Shown: positions 1 to 6,602 of the stretch, piece after piece
Layout: every line of letters starts with the position of its first letter
How positions within the stretch are numbered: position 1 is the stretch's first letter
Source of the DNA: an uncultured Prevotella sp.
GTDB lineage: Bacteria > Bacteroidota > Bacteroidia > Bacteroidales > Bacteroidaceae
Reading direction: 5' to 3'
Length of the DNA stretch: 8,558 bases
Assembly: GCA_900546575.1 (NCBI GenBank)
Contig: URDM01000098.1
Span: 1-8,558, forward strand
Program-made: the position numbers and the translations under genes
The notes under the pieces: model-generated
The model's database searches: none
The model's input: only the letters and a program-made list of their open reading frames with translations
Told to the model about the DNA's origin: nothing

Positions 1-36
1 TCTATGGTCTAAAGTTACAACAACTTTTAGACATAG

Positions 37-77
37 CAAAGCCCTGGCTTGTGAAAGTCAGGGCTTTGTGATTTTTT
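37..77 (+). terminator. Rho-independent terminator of an upstream gene outside the window
   Basis: A 14-bp stem (37-50 with 55-68, one G-U pair) closes a GTGA loop of the stable GNRA type. It is followed by a T-run at 72-77. This is a textbook intrinsic terminator reading rightward, so it should end a plus-strand transcript whose gene lies before position 1. A stop codon at 10-12 is possible in one frame, but too little sequence is present to call that gene. Confidence 0.85.
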
Positions 78-87
78 AAGAATCAGG

Positions 88-154
88 GAGTTTTGACACA
101 CCCTCCTATGTGCTTATTGGGCTTTCAGCCCGTATAATTGAGTTTTGACACACC
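88..154. repeat. Pair of direct repeats GAGTTTTGACACACC
   Basis: The 15-nt sequence GAGTTTTGACACACC occurs at 88-102 and again at 140-154. Each copy is followed by CTCCTA, directly or after a 2-3 nt offset. Between them lies a small hairpin, GGGCT-TTC-AGCCC, at 119-131. No coding sequence is apparent in this gap between the terminator and crcB. The motif resembles the end of an insertion element or a dispersed intergenic repeat, but no transposase is present and the identity is not established. Confidence 0.6.
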
Positions 155-210
155 ATCCTCCTACCGCTATCTCCATAACCTTCAACAGCTGTCGCGTAAT
201 ATTAGTCTTT

Positions 211-588
211 CTACAATTTCTCCGCAATCCAATACCCCACAGCCACGGCAATGAATCCCAGCACGACGCTGCCGCTGATATATAATAATGTAGCCAGAGC
301 GTGTCCGCCACGCATAAGCGAGAGGTTCTCGTTGCAGAATGTAGAGAACGTAGTGAAGCCGCCACAGAGTCCGGTAGTGAGCAGCAGCTTGGCTGAATCG
401 CCGCCCAGCGAGCCGCGCGACGACAATCCGTAGAACACTCCGATAAGCAGACAGCCCATGATATTGACTGCCATAGTAGGGTAGGGGAAAGCCCCTGACA
501 TGTTGTCCTGAATGAATTTGGAAGCCAGGAAGCGCAGGGCCGAACCCATGCCGCCGCCCAACGCCACGATGATTAGTGAGCGTATCAT
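211..588 (-). CDS. crcB: CrcB/Fluc family fluoride ion channel
   Basis: This encodes a 125-residue inner-membrane protein of the CrcB/Fluc family, dual-topology dimeric channels that export fluoride and protect enolase and other enzymes. The usual family length is about 120-130. Visible hallmarks are the N-terminal GGGMGSALRF (11-20), the pore asparagine in AVNIMG (N42), and the signature GGFTTFSTF (76-84), whose phenylalanines F81 and F84 match the fluoride-coordinating Phe residues. Four hydrophobic segments are apparent at roughly 3-21, 35-55, 66-88 and 98-121. The start at 588 was chosen because family members begin just before the GGGxGSxxR motif. A longer in-frame reading from 651 would run through the promoter at 626-634. 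The gene stands alone on the minus strand, divergent from pnp. No clear terminator follows it. Confidence 0.93.
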   Translation of the reverse strand: MIRSLIIVALGGGMGSALRFLASKFIQDNMSGAFPYPTMAVNIMGCLLIGVFYGLSSRGSLGGDSAKLLLTTGLCGGFTTFSTFCNENLSLMRGGHALATLLYISGSVVLGFIAVAVGYWIAEKL

Positions 589-625
589 AATAAACAATAG
601 TGTAGTTGTATATAAAAATGCGCTT

Positions 626-634
626 GCAAAGGTA
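626..634 (-). promoter_or_regulatory. Probable crcB promoter -7 box
   Basis: Read on the minus strand, this is TACCTTTGC, a full match to the Bacteroidota sigma-ABfr -7 consensus TAnnTTTG. T-rich sequence with TTTG elements lies upstream, but the spacings (14 or 22 nt) are not ideal. Transcription would begin about 30 nt before the crcB start, leaving too little leader for a fluoride riboswitch. Confidence 0.6.
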
Positions 635-676
635 CACAGAAAATTATACAAAAAAACAAAAAATATTAAGCCAATG

Positions 677-709
677 TTCGTTTATCCCATTGAAAATAAC
701 TAACTTTGC
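677..709 (+). promoter_or_regulatory. Probable pnp promoter
   Basis: A -7 box TAACTTTGC at 701-709 matches the Bacteroidota consensus TAnnTTTG. Exactly 20 nt upstream is TTCG (677-680), one base from the -33 consensus TTTG. The predicted transcript starts near 715, giving an AT-rich leader of about 35 nt before the pnp ATG at 750. There is no obvious Shine-Dalgarno sequence, as is usual in this phylum. Confidence 0.7.
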
Positions 710-749
710 TACCATATTATATATTTTTTGATGTTATTTTAATTTTTAG

Positions 750-3032
750 ATGAACGTAATTACAAAGACAGTATCATTGCCTGATGGCAGAACCATCAGC
801 ATTGAGACCGGGAAAGTGGCAAAGCAGACCGACGGAAGTGTTGTACTGCGTATGGGCAACACCGTACTTCTCGCCACTGTTTGTGCCGCAAAAGATGCAG
901 TTCCCGGAACAGATTTCATGCCTTTGCAGGTAGACTACAAAGAGCAGTATTCAGCAGCAGGACGTTTCCCGGGCGGTTTCACAAAGCGTGAGGGCAAGTC
1001 TGGTGACAACGAAATCCTCACATCGCGTCTCGTTGACCGTGTGCTGCGTCCGCTCTTCCCGTCTAACTATCACGCCGAGGTATATGTGCAGATCATGCTT
1101 CTCAGCGCCGATGGCGTTGATCAGCCTGATGCTCTCGCAGGATTCGCAGCTTCAGCCGCTATGGCTTGTTCAGATATTCCTTTCGAATGCCCAATCTCTG
1201 AGGTGCGCGTAGCACGCATCAACGGTGAGTATGTCATCAACCCGACCTTCGAGCAGATGAAGGAAGCCGACATGGACATCATGGTTGGCGCTTCTGCCGA
1301 GAACATCATGATGGTAGAGGGTGAGATGAAGGAAGTGTCGGAGCAGGACATGATTGGTGCTTTGAAGGCCGCTATGGCTGCCATCAAGCCTATGTGCGAA
1401 CTCCAGACAGAACTCTCTAAGGAACTTGGCACAGACGTTAAGCGCGAGTATTGTCACGAGGTTAACGACGAGGAGTTGCGCGAGCAGATCCGCAAGGAGA
1501 CCTACGACAAGTGCTACGCTATCGCTGAGGCTGGCGACCACGACAAGAAGTCGCGCGAAGAGGCCTTCGACAAGATCCTCGCCGACTTCCAGGAGGCTTA
1601 CGATGCAGCCCACACTGAGCTGACACCTGAGGAACTTGACGAGAAGCATGCAGAAATGGTGCGCTACTACGCCGACGTTATGCGCGACTCAATGCGCCGT
1701 TGCATCCTCGACGAGGGCAAGCGTCTCGACGGTCGTAAGACCACCGACATCCGTCCTATCTGGTGCGAGGTGTCTCCGCTGCCTATGCCTCACGGAAGCG
1801 CAATCTTCACACGTGGCGAGACACAGAGCCTCTCTACATGTACTCTCGGTACAAAGATGGACGAGAAACTCGTTGACGACGTATTGGAGAAGGGCTACCA
1901 GCGCTTCCTCCTTCACTATAACTTCCCGCCGTTCTGTACCGGTGAGGCTAAGGCTCAGCGCGGTGTAGGCCGTCGTGAGATTGGTCACGGCCACTTGGCA
2001 TGGCGCGGACTGAAGGGCCAGATTCCTGAAGACTTCCCTTACACAGTTCGTCTGGTAAGCCAGATTCTCGAGTCAAACGGTTCTTCTTCAATGGCTACTG
2101 TATGTGCCGGCACACTCGCCCTCATGGACGCTGGTGTTCCTATGAAGGCTCCTGTATCAGGTATCGCTATGGGTCTTATCAAGAACCCGGGCGAGGAGAA
2201 GTACGCAGTGCTTAGCGATATCCTTGGCGACGAGGACCACCTTGGCGACATGGACTTCAAGACCACCGGTACTCCCAACGGTCTTACAGCCACACAGATG
2301 GACATCAAGTGCGACGGTCTGAGCTTCGAGATACTCGAAAAGGCCCTTATGCAGGCCAAGGCAGGTCGTGAGCACATCCTCAACTGCATGATGGAGACTA
2401 TCTCTGAGCCACGCAAGGAGATGAAGCCGCAGGTTCCGCGCATCATCCAGATCGAGATACCTAAGGAGTTTATCGGTGCAGTTATCGGCCCTGGCGGCAA
2501 GATTATCCAGCAGATGCAGGAAGACACCGGCGCTACTATCACCATCGACGAGGCTGACGGCGTAGGCAAGGTGCAGATTTCAGCTCCCAACAAGGACGCT
2601 ATCGACGCTGCACTCGGCAAGATCAAGGCCATCGTAGCCATACCTGAGGTAGGCGAGGTTTACGAGGGAACAGTACGTTCTATCATGCCTTACGGCTGTT
2701 TCGTAGAGATAATGCCGGGCAAGGACGGACTCCTCCACATCTCAGAGATTGATTGGAAGCGTCTTGAGACAGTCGAAGAGGCTGGCATCAAGGAAGGCGA
2801 CAAGATCAAGGTGAAGCTCATGGAGATCGACCCGAAGACCGGTAAGTACAAGCTTTCTCACCGCATCCTGCTCCCGAAACCCGAGGGTTACGTAGAGCGT
2901 GAGCGTCGTCCGCGTGGCGAACGTGGCGATCGTCGTCCGCGTCGTGAGGGTGGTGAGCGTCGTGACGGTCGTCGCGAACACCGCGAGCCGAAGGATTTCA
3001 ACGACTCACTCGACCACAACAACGATATCTAA
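750..3032 (+). CDS. pnp: Polynucleotide phosphorylase (polyribonucleotide nucleotidyltransferase)
   Basis: A 760-residue phosphorolytic 3'-5' exoribonuclease that degrades mRNA to nucleoside diphosphates and can run in reverse to add tails. The domain order is complete: first RNase PH core (about 1-150), helical linker (about 240-320), second RNase PH core (about 325-555), KH domain (about 562-625, GPGG loop at 580-583) and S1 domain (about 633-705). Catalytic residues are intact: by alignment with the E. coli enzyme, D496, D502 and K504 in the LGDEDHLGDMDFK block, plus the phosphate-binding SNGSSSMA (442-449). After S1 the protein ends in an Arg/Gly/Glu-rich tail (about 717-746) and a short acidic end. 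Such tails are probably extra RNA-binding surface. The length is slightly above the usual ~710 because of this tail. It is transcribed from its own promoter and ends in a strong terminator. Confidence 0.98.
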   Translation: MNVITKTVSLPDGRTISIETGKVAKQTDGSVVLRMGNTVLLATVCAAKDAVPGTDFMPLQVDYKEQYSAAGRFPGGFTKREGKSGDNEILTSRLVDRVLRPLFPSNYHAEVYVQIMLLSADGVDQPDALAGFAASAAMACSDIPFECPISEVRVARINGEYVINPTFEQMKEADMDIMVGASAENIMMVEGEMKEVSEQDMIGALKAAMAAIKPMCELQTELSKELGTDVKREYCHEVNDEELREQIRKETYDKCYAIAEAGDHDKKSREEAFDKILADFQEAYDAAHTELTPEELDEKHAEMVRYYADVMRDSMRRCILDEGKRLDGRKTTDIRPIWCEVSPLPMPHGSAIFTRGETQSLSTCTLGTKMDEKLVDDVLEKGYQRFLLHYNFPPFCTGEAKAQRGVGRREIGHGHLAWRGLKGQIPEDFPYTVRLVSQILESNGSSSMATVCAGTLALMDAGVPMKAPVSGIAMGLIKNPGEEKYAVLSDILGDEDHLGDMDFKTTGTPNGLTATQMDIKCDGLSFEILEKALMQAKAGREHILNCMMETISEPRKEMKPQVPRIIQIEIPKEFIGAVIGPGGKIIQQMQEDTGATITIDEADGVGKVQISAPNKDAIDAALGKIKAIVAIPEVGEVYEGTVRSIMPYGCFVEIMPGKDGLLHISEIDWKRLETVEEAGIKEGDKIKVKLMEIDPKTGKYKLSHRILLPKPEGYVERERRPRGERGDRRPRREGGERRDGRREHREPKDFNDSLDHNNDI

Positions 3033-3056
3033 TCATATCGCAATAGAATATAAAAA

Positions 3057-3099
3057 CCCTGCATTGCCGTCCACATCGGGCTGTGGTGCAGGGCTTTTT
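3057..3099 (+). terminator. Rho-independent terminator after pnp
   Basis: An outer stem CCCTGCA/TGCAGGG (3057-3063 with 3087-3093) continues, across a one-sided 7-nt bulge, into CCACA/TGTGG (3071-3075 with 3082-3086). A run of five T follows at 3095-3099. Five A precede the hairpin, so it could also work in reverse, but no minus-strand gene needs it. It lies only about 32 nt before cysS. Either cysS has a promoter overlapping this region, or some read-through from pnp supplies it. Confidence 0.85.
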
Positions 3100-3131
3100 G
3101 TTAGTAACCTATATAAGAAACATAAACGAAT

Positions 3132-4619
3132 ATGGAACAAGTACTCTGGATTTACAATACGCTGTCGCGTAGAAAGGAAGTATTCAAGCCCCTACACGCC
3201 CCCAATGTCGGCATGTATGTGTGCGGACCTACCGTCTATGGCGACCCACATCTGGGACATGCACGCCCCGCTATCACCTTCGACATACTCTTCCGCTACC
3301 TCAAGCACTTAGGCTATAAGGTGCGCTACGTGCGCAATATCACCGATGTTGGCCACCTGGAGCACGACGCCGATGAGGGAGATGACAAGATTGAGAAGAA
3401 GGCACGGCTCGAACAGCTCGAGCCGATGGAGATAGCACAGTACTACACCAACCGCTATCATGCTGCAATGGAGGCGCTCAACGTGCTCCCGCCGAGCATC
3501 GAGCCGCACGCCACGGGCCACATCATCGAGCAGGAGCAGCTCGTACAGCAGATTCTCGACAACGGTTTTGCCTACGAGAGCAACGGTTCTATCTACTTCG
3601 ACGTGAAGAAGTATAACGAGAAATACCACTACGGCATACTCTCAGGACGCAATCTCGACGACGTGAAGGACGCATCGCGCGCACTCGACGGAGTAGGCGA
3701 GAAGCGCAATCAGGCCGACTTCGCACTCTGGAAGAAGGCATCGCCCGAGCATATCATGCGCTGGCCAAGCCCCTGGAGCGACGGATTCCCCGGCTGGCAT
3801 TGCGAGTGTACAGCCATGGGACGCAAGTATCTCGGCTCACACTTCGACATTCACGGAGGCGGAATGGACCTCGTATTCCCTCACCACGAATGCGAGATAG
3901 CCCAAGCTGTGGCTTCGCAGGGCGACCAGATGGTTCATTACTGGATGCACAACAACATGATTACCATCAACGGTCAGAAGATGGGCAAGTCGCTCGGCAA
4001 CTTCATCACCCTCGAAGAGTTCTTTACGGGCAACAACAAGAATCTCGACCAACCCTATTCGCCTATGACCATACGCTTCTTCATACTCTCTGCTCACTAC
4101 CGCGGAACCGTAGATTTCTCTAACGAGGCTCTGCAGGCATCGCAGAAGGGACTTGAGAAGCTCATGAACGGCATCGCTGACCTCGACCGCATAGCTGCAT
4201 CAGCCGAGAGCGACGAGGCCACTCACAAGCTCGTAAGCCAGCTTCGCGAGAAGTGTTACGACGCAATGAACGACGACTTCGCCACTCCGCTCGTCATAGC
4301 CCACCTCTTCGAGGCTTGCTCGGTAGTGAACAAGCTCGTCGACCATAAGGCTACTATCTCTGAGGCCGACCTCAAGGAGCTGGCTGATACAATGCGCCTG
4401 TTCGCATTCGAACTGCTCGGACTGCGTCCCGACAACGCCGGCTCGTCGTCACATCGCGAAGAAGCCTTCGGCAAGGTGGTGGATATGGTGCTCGACCTGC
4501 GTTCTAAGGCCAAGGCATCGAAGGACTGGGCCACCAGCGACCGAATCCGCGACGAACTCGCCGAACTCGGTTTTGAGGTGAAGGACACCAAGGACGGTGC
4601 CACATGGAAACTCAAGTAG
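3132..4619 (+). CDS. cysS: Cysteinyl-tRNA synthetase
   Basis: A 495-residue class I aminoacyl-tRNA synthetase that charges tRNA-Cys with cysteine in the cytoplasm. The ATP-binding HIGH motif is HLGH (40-43) within GPTVYGDPHLGHARPAITF, and the KMSKS loop is KMGKS (283-287). Zinc ligands that select cysteine over serine are present: C31, C226 in GWHCECTAMG, H251 and E255 in PHHECEIAQ. The catalytic core fills roughly the first 320 residues. A DALR-type helical domain follows (about 345-430), then the C-terminal anticodon-binding part ending in DGATWKLK. The length is normal for the family with no truncation. It follows pnp after a terminator and precedes a repeat-rich gap. The short 32-nt leader shows no convincing -7 box, so its promoter is unclear. 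Confidence 0.98.
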   Translation: MEQVLWIYNTLSRRKEVFKPLHAPNVGMYVCGPTVYGDPHLGHARPAITFDILFRYLKHLGYKVRYVRNITDVGHLEHDADEGDDKIEKKARLEQLEPMEIAQYYTNRYHAAMEALNVLPPSIEPHATGHIIEQEQLVQQILDNGFAYESNGSIYFDVKKYNEKYHYGILSGRNLDDVKDASRALDGVGEKRNQADFALWKKASPEHIMRWPSPWSDGFPGWHCECTAMGRKYLGSHFDIHGGGMDLVFPHHECEIAQAVASQGDQMVHYWMHNNMITINGQKMGKSLGNFITLEEFFTGNNKNLDQPYSPMTIRFFILSAHYRGTVDFSNEALQASQKGLEKLMNGIADLDRIAASAESDEATHKLVSQLREKCYDAMNDDFATPLVIAHLFEACSVVNKLVDHKATISEADLKELADTMRLFAFELLGLRPDNAGSSSHREEAFGKVVDMVLDLRSKAKASKDWATSDRIRDELAELGFEVKDTKDGATWKLK

Positions 4620-4621
4620 AG

Positions 4622-4649
4622 TTTTGAATTTTGAATTTTGAGTTTTGAA
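4622..4649. repeat. Four tandem heptamers TTTTGAA
   Basis: Four head-to-tail 7-nt units (TTTTGAA, TTTTGAA, TTTTGAG, TTTTGAA) begin 3 nt after the cysS stop codon. This is simple AT-rich repeat sequence in the gap and does not code for anything visible. Confidence 0.85.
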
Positions 4650-4653
4650 TTGG

Positions 4654-4671
4654 TTGCGGCTTCGGCCGCAA
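4654..4671. other. UUCG-capped hairpin after cysS
   Basis: TTGCGGC (4654-4660) pairs with GCCGCAA (4665-4671) around a TTCG loop closed by C-G, an exceptionally stable RNA tetraloop. No T-run follows directly, so it is not a standard intrinsic terminator. It may still mark or protect the 3' end of the cysS message. Confidence 0.6.
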
Positions 4672-4678
4672 TTATGAA

Positions 4679-4714
4679 TTTCTCAATTTAGAATTATTCG
4701 TTTCTCAATTTAGA
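4679..4714. repeat. Direct repeat TTTCTCAATTTAGA, 22-nt period
   Basis: The 14-nt sequence TTTCTCAATTTAGA occurs at 4679-4692 and at 4701-4714, just upstream of the META lipoprotein gene. The second copy runs into TAGATTTT (4711-4718), a poor match to a -7 box. The pair might be a regulator site or just duplicated AT-rich spacer. Confidence 0.7.
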
Positions 4715-4724
4715 TTTTTTATTT

Positions 4725-5153
4725 ATGAAGCTGAAATATAACATTCTGGCAATCGTTGCTGCCATTGCCTTTAGCGGCTGTTCGTCGTCGAAGAAAGTAG
4801 GTGAGGCAGTCGACCTTAACGGCGAATGGAACATCGTTGAAGTCGGCGGCACCGCCATTGACACTACAAAGACTGAGTTCAACCCCACATTGGGATTCGA
4901 AACAGCCAAGAACAGCGTGTTCGGCTGCGCCGGATGCAACTCCATCAACGGCACCGCACGCGTCAATGCTGCCAAGCAGACCATATCGTTCAAGGAGATA
5001 GGCACGACGCTTATGCTCTGCGCTCATATGGAGTATGAGCAGCAGATACTCAAGGCTCTCGAAAGCGTCAAGGCGTATAAGTCGGCAGGCGAAGGTCGTG
5101 TACAACTGACCAACGGCAGCGGCAAGGCCATGCTGACGTTGCAAAAACAATAA
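4725..5153 (+). CDS. META-domain (HslJ-like) lipoprotein
   Basis: A 142-residue envelope protein. It starts with a lipoprotein signal peptide: K2/K4, a hydrophobic stretch 6-17, then the lipobox FSGC with C19 as the lipidated residue. The tail after C19 is SSSKK, without the acidic export signal seen in many surface-exposed Bacteroidota lipoproteins, so it probably faces the periplasm (inference). Residues about 30-138 form a META/HslJ domain, recognised by LNGEWNIVEVGG, the GCNSINGTA block (C71) and TTLMLCAHMEYEQQ (C99). Those two cysteines are the conserved pair of the family and may form a disulfide; C68 is extra. META proteins are loosely linked to stress and antibiotic tolerance (HslJ of E. 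coli), but their biochemical role is unknown. The gene is 7 nt upstream of the sirtuin gene and is probably co-transcribed with it. Confidence 0.88.
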   Translation: MKLKYNILAIVAAIAFSGCSSSKKVGEAVDLNGEWNIVEVGGTAIDTTKTEFNPTLGFETAKNSVFGCAGCNSINGTARVNAAKQTISFKEIGTTLMLCAHMEYEQQILKALESVKAYKSAGEGRVQLTNGSGKAMLTLQKQ

Positions 5154-5160
5154 TATAGTT

Positions 5161-5856
5161 ATGAAGCACATCGTATTTCTTACCGGCGCCGGCATGTCGG
5201 TTGAGTCGGGTTTCAAGACATTCCGTGGCAACGACGGACTGTGGGAGAACTATCCCGTAGAACAAGTAGCCTCGCACGAGGGTTGGCTCAAGGACCCGAC
5301 GCTCGTCACCAACTTCTATAATATGCTGCGCCACAAGCTCTATGCGGCACAGCCCAACGAAGGACACCGCCTCATACATGATTTGGAGAAGGAGTATAAG
5401 GTGACGGTCATCACGCAGAACGTGGACAATCTGCACGAGAAGGCAGGCTCCACCAATGTCATACACCTGCACGGTGAACTTACCAAGGTGTGCTCATCGC
5501 GCAATCCCGACGACCCCCGCTATCAGCGCGAGTTGACCGAGGACAACTGCGAAGTACGTCCCGGCACACTCTCGGGCGACGGCTCGCTGGAGCGTCCGTT
5601 CATCGTTTTCTTCGGCGAATCGGTGCCTATGATAAGCGTAGCAGCCGAGGCAGCTGAGCAAGCCGACATATTCGTCATCATAGGCACATCGCTCAACGTC
5701 TATCCGGCAGCCGGACTCATCCACTACGTGCGCCCCTCGGTGCCAGTATATCTCATCGATCCCGAATCGTCGATGGGCGTAGGCCGCCAGCACTTCACCC
5801 ACCTTCAGTGTGGTGCAAGCGAAGGAATGCGCAAGCTATGCAGCGACTATTTGTAG
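5161..5856 (+). CDS. cobB: Sir2-family NAD-dependent protein deacylase
   Basis: A 231-residue sirtuin that would remove acyl groups from lysine using NAD. NAD-binding motifs are GAGMSVESGFKTFRG (9-23), TQNVDNLHEKAG (85-96) and IIGTSLNVYPAA (173-184). The catalytic histidine is H104 in HLHGEL, and FFGESVP (150-156) matches the substrate-binding FGE block. The zinc module is odd: where most sirtuins have two Cys-x-x-Cys pairs, this one has CSSR (111-114) and CEVR (130-133), leaving two cysteines. In the acyl-pocket segment FYNMLRHKL (52-60), Tyr53 is kept, but the Arg of the class III Y-x-x-R motif aligns with Leu56 and an Arg follows at 57. The length is normal for the bacterial class. The symbol follows the E. 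coli homologue. It is probably co-transcribed with the upstream META lipoprotein. Confidence 0.93.
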   Translation: MKHIVFLTGAGMSVESGFKTFRGNDGLWENYPVEQVASHEGWLKDPTLVTNFYNMLRHKLYAAQPNEGHRLIHDLEKEYKVTVITQNVDNLHEKAGSTNVIHLHGELTKVCSSRNPDDPRYQRELTEDNCEVRPGTLSGDGSLERPFIVFFGESVPMISVAAEAAEQADIFVIIGTSLNVYPAAGLIHYVRPSVPVYLIDPESSMGVGRQHFTHLQCGASEGMRKLCSDYL

Positions 5857-5894
5857 TTGAATACTCAATCTGCGCAGCGTAGCTGCAAAAAGTA

Positions 5895-5958
5895 AAGCGC
5901 CCTGCAAAGGCTTCAAGCACTTGTAATCAATGCTTAAGTCTTTGCAGAGCGCTTTTTT
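5895..5958. terminator. Long bidirectional terminator between sirtuin and beta-barrel genes
   Basis: A near-continuous hairpin of about 26 pairs: AAGCGC/GCGCTT, CTGCAAAG/CTTTGCAG, CTT/AAG, AAGCA/TGCTT and TTG/CAA. It is broken only by a C-A mismatch, a G-T pair and two bulged C residues, with TAAT as loop. Six T (5953-5958) follow on the plus strand. Five A (5887-5891) just before it give a T-run on the minus strand. It sits between convergent genes and should end both transcripts. Confidence 0.9.
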
Positions 5959-5985
5959 GTGTGATAAAAAACTGTCTATTATTAA

Positions 5986-6495
5986 TTAGAACTTGTAGTT
6001 CACGCCGAATGTAACGTTTGTAGCGTCAACGTCCATGCCCCACTTCTGAACATCGGTGAAGTCGTTCTTCTGATAGCCGAAGAAGCCAACCTTTGTTACG
6101 AAAGAAACGTGGTCAGAGAGGTTGAGCTTCAAGCCCGGCTTCAATCCAAACTCAAATATGTCAGCGTCGGCACCGTTGCCACCGATATGACCATAGCCCA
6201 TTGTGCCCTCAAGGAAGAGGTCGACGAGCTTAGTATTTACGAATGTGTAGCGAGCATAAGGAGCGATAACGAAAGCGTTGTTACCATCCTCAACACCAGC
6301 GTAGCCTATTGAAAGACCTGCATCCCAAGTCTTGTTGAACTGGTAGCCAATCTCAGGCATAAGCTTGTAGTACATCTTAGAGTCGCCGTCGCCATGCTTC
6401 TGGCCACCAAGGGCTGCACTACCACCAATGTAAACCTGTGCACTTGCACATACAGCCATACACATAGCTGCCATTGTCATCATAATCTTTTTCAT
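5986..6495 (-). CDS. Small outer-membrane beta-barrel protein
   Basis: A 169-residue exported protein. The N-terminus is a signal peptide (MKK, a Met/Ala-rich hydrophobic core, predicted cleavage after ASA at residue 19). The mature part is built of alternating polar/hydrophobic stretches with Gly and aromatic residues, for example KLMPEIGYQF (44-53), DAGLSIGYAG (58-67), FVIAPYARYTF (75-85) and VTFGVNYKF (161-169). It ends in Phe, the usual C-terminal mark for barrel assembly by BamA. The size fits an eight-stranded OmpA/OmpX-like barrel of the generic porin-like family. No enzyme or ligand-binding motif is recognisable, so its specific function is unknown. It converges on the sirtuin gene and diverges from the ECF sigma factor gene, with which it shares a mirrored promoter core that hints at joint control. 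Confidence 0.85.
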   Translation of the reverse strand: MKKIMMTMAAMCMAVCASAQVYIGGSAALGGQKHGDGDSKMYYKLMPEIGYQFNKTWDAGLSIGYAGVEDGNNAFVIAPYARYTFVNTKLVDLFLEGTMGYGHIGGNGADADIFEFGLKPGLKLNLSDHVSFVTKVGFFGYQKNDFTDVQKWGMDVDATNVTFGVNYKF

Positions 6496-6538
6496 ACCAA
6501 AAATTTGTTGTTTATATAAATTATTATCCTTCTACGCT

Positions 6539-6572
6539 GCAAAAGTATTACATTTTATCCAATCTGCCCAAA
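6539..6572 (-). promoter_or_regulatory. Promoter of the beta-barrel gene
   Basis: Read on the minus strand, the -7 box is TACTTTTGC (6539-6547) and a TTTG -33 box lies at 6569-6572, with a 21-nt spacer. This is a good match to the Bacteroidota sigma-ABfr promoter. The leader to the ATG at 6495 would be about 35-40 nt and very AT-rich. Confidence 0.7.
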
Positions 6573-6602
6573 TTTCTTTCCAAAAATGACTACCTATAAG
6601 GA

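Noticed and set aside
119..131. Small hairpin GGGCT-TTC-AGCCC as a terminator for crcB
   Set aside because: The stem is only 5 bp and no T-run follows on the minus strand.
589..651. N-terminal extension of crcB from a start at 651 (146 residues)
   Set aside because: It adds 21 residues not found in the family and would place the -7 box at 626-634 inside the coding region. The start at 588 fits family length and the promoter.
589..749. Fluoride riboswitch in front of crcB
   Set aside because: The expected leader is only about 30 nt, and I could not find the conserved paired segments of the crcB motif in the gap.
2039..2641. 200-residue open frame antisense to pnp
   Set aside because: It lies wholly inside the intact pnp gene and shows no recognisable domain, so it is a by-product of the codon composition. 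The same reasoning excludes the other antisense frames in pnp, cysS, the sirtuin and the sigma gene.
2899..3312. 137-residue plus-strand frame spanning the end of pnp and the start of cysS
   Set aside because: It overlaps two certain genes and a terminator. Its sequence is low-complexity Val/Arg from the shifted Arg-rich pnp tail.
4622..4714. CRISPR-like repeats
   Set aside because: The repeats are 7 and 14 nt, with no regular unique spacers of 25-40 nt and no cas genes nearby.
4687..4718. Promoter TTTA-N20-TAGATTTT before the META lipoprotein gene
   Set aside because: Both boxes deviate from consensus and the start site would nearly coincide with the ATG. It is too weak to list as a promoter.
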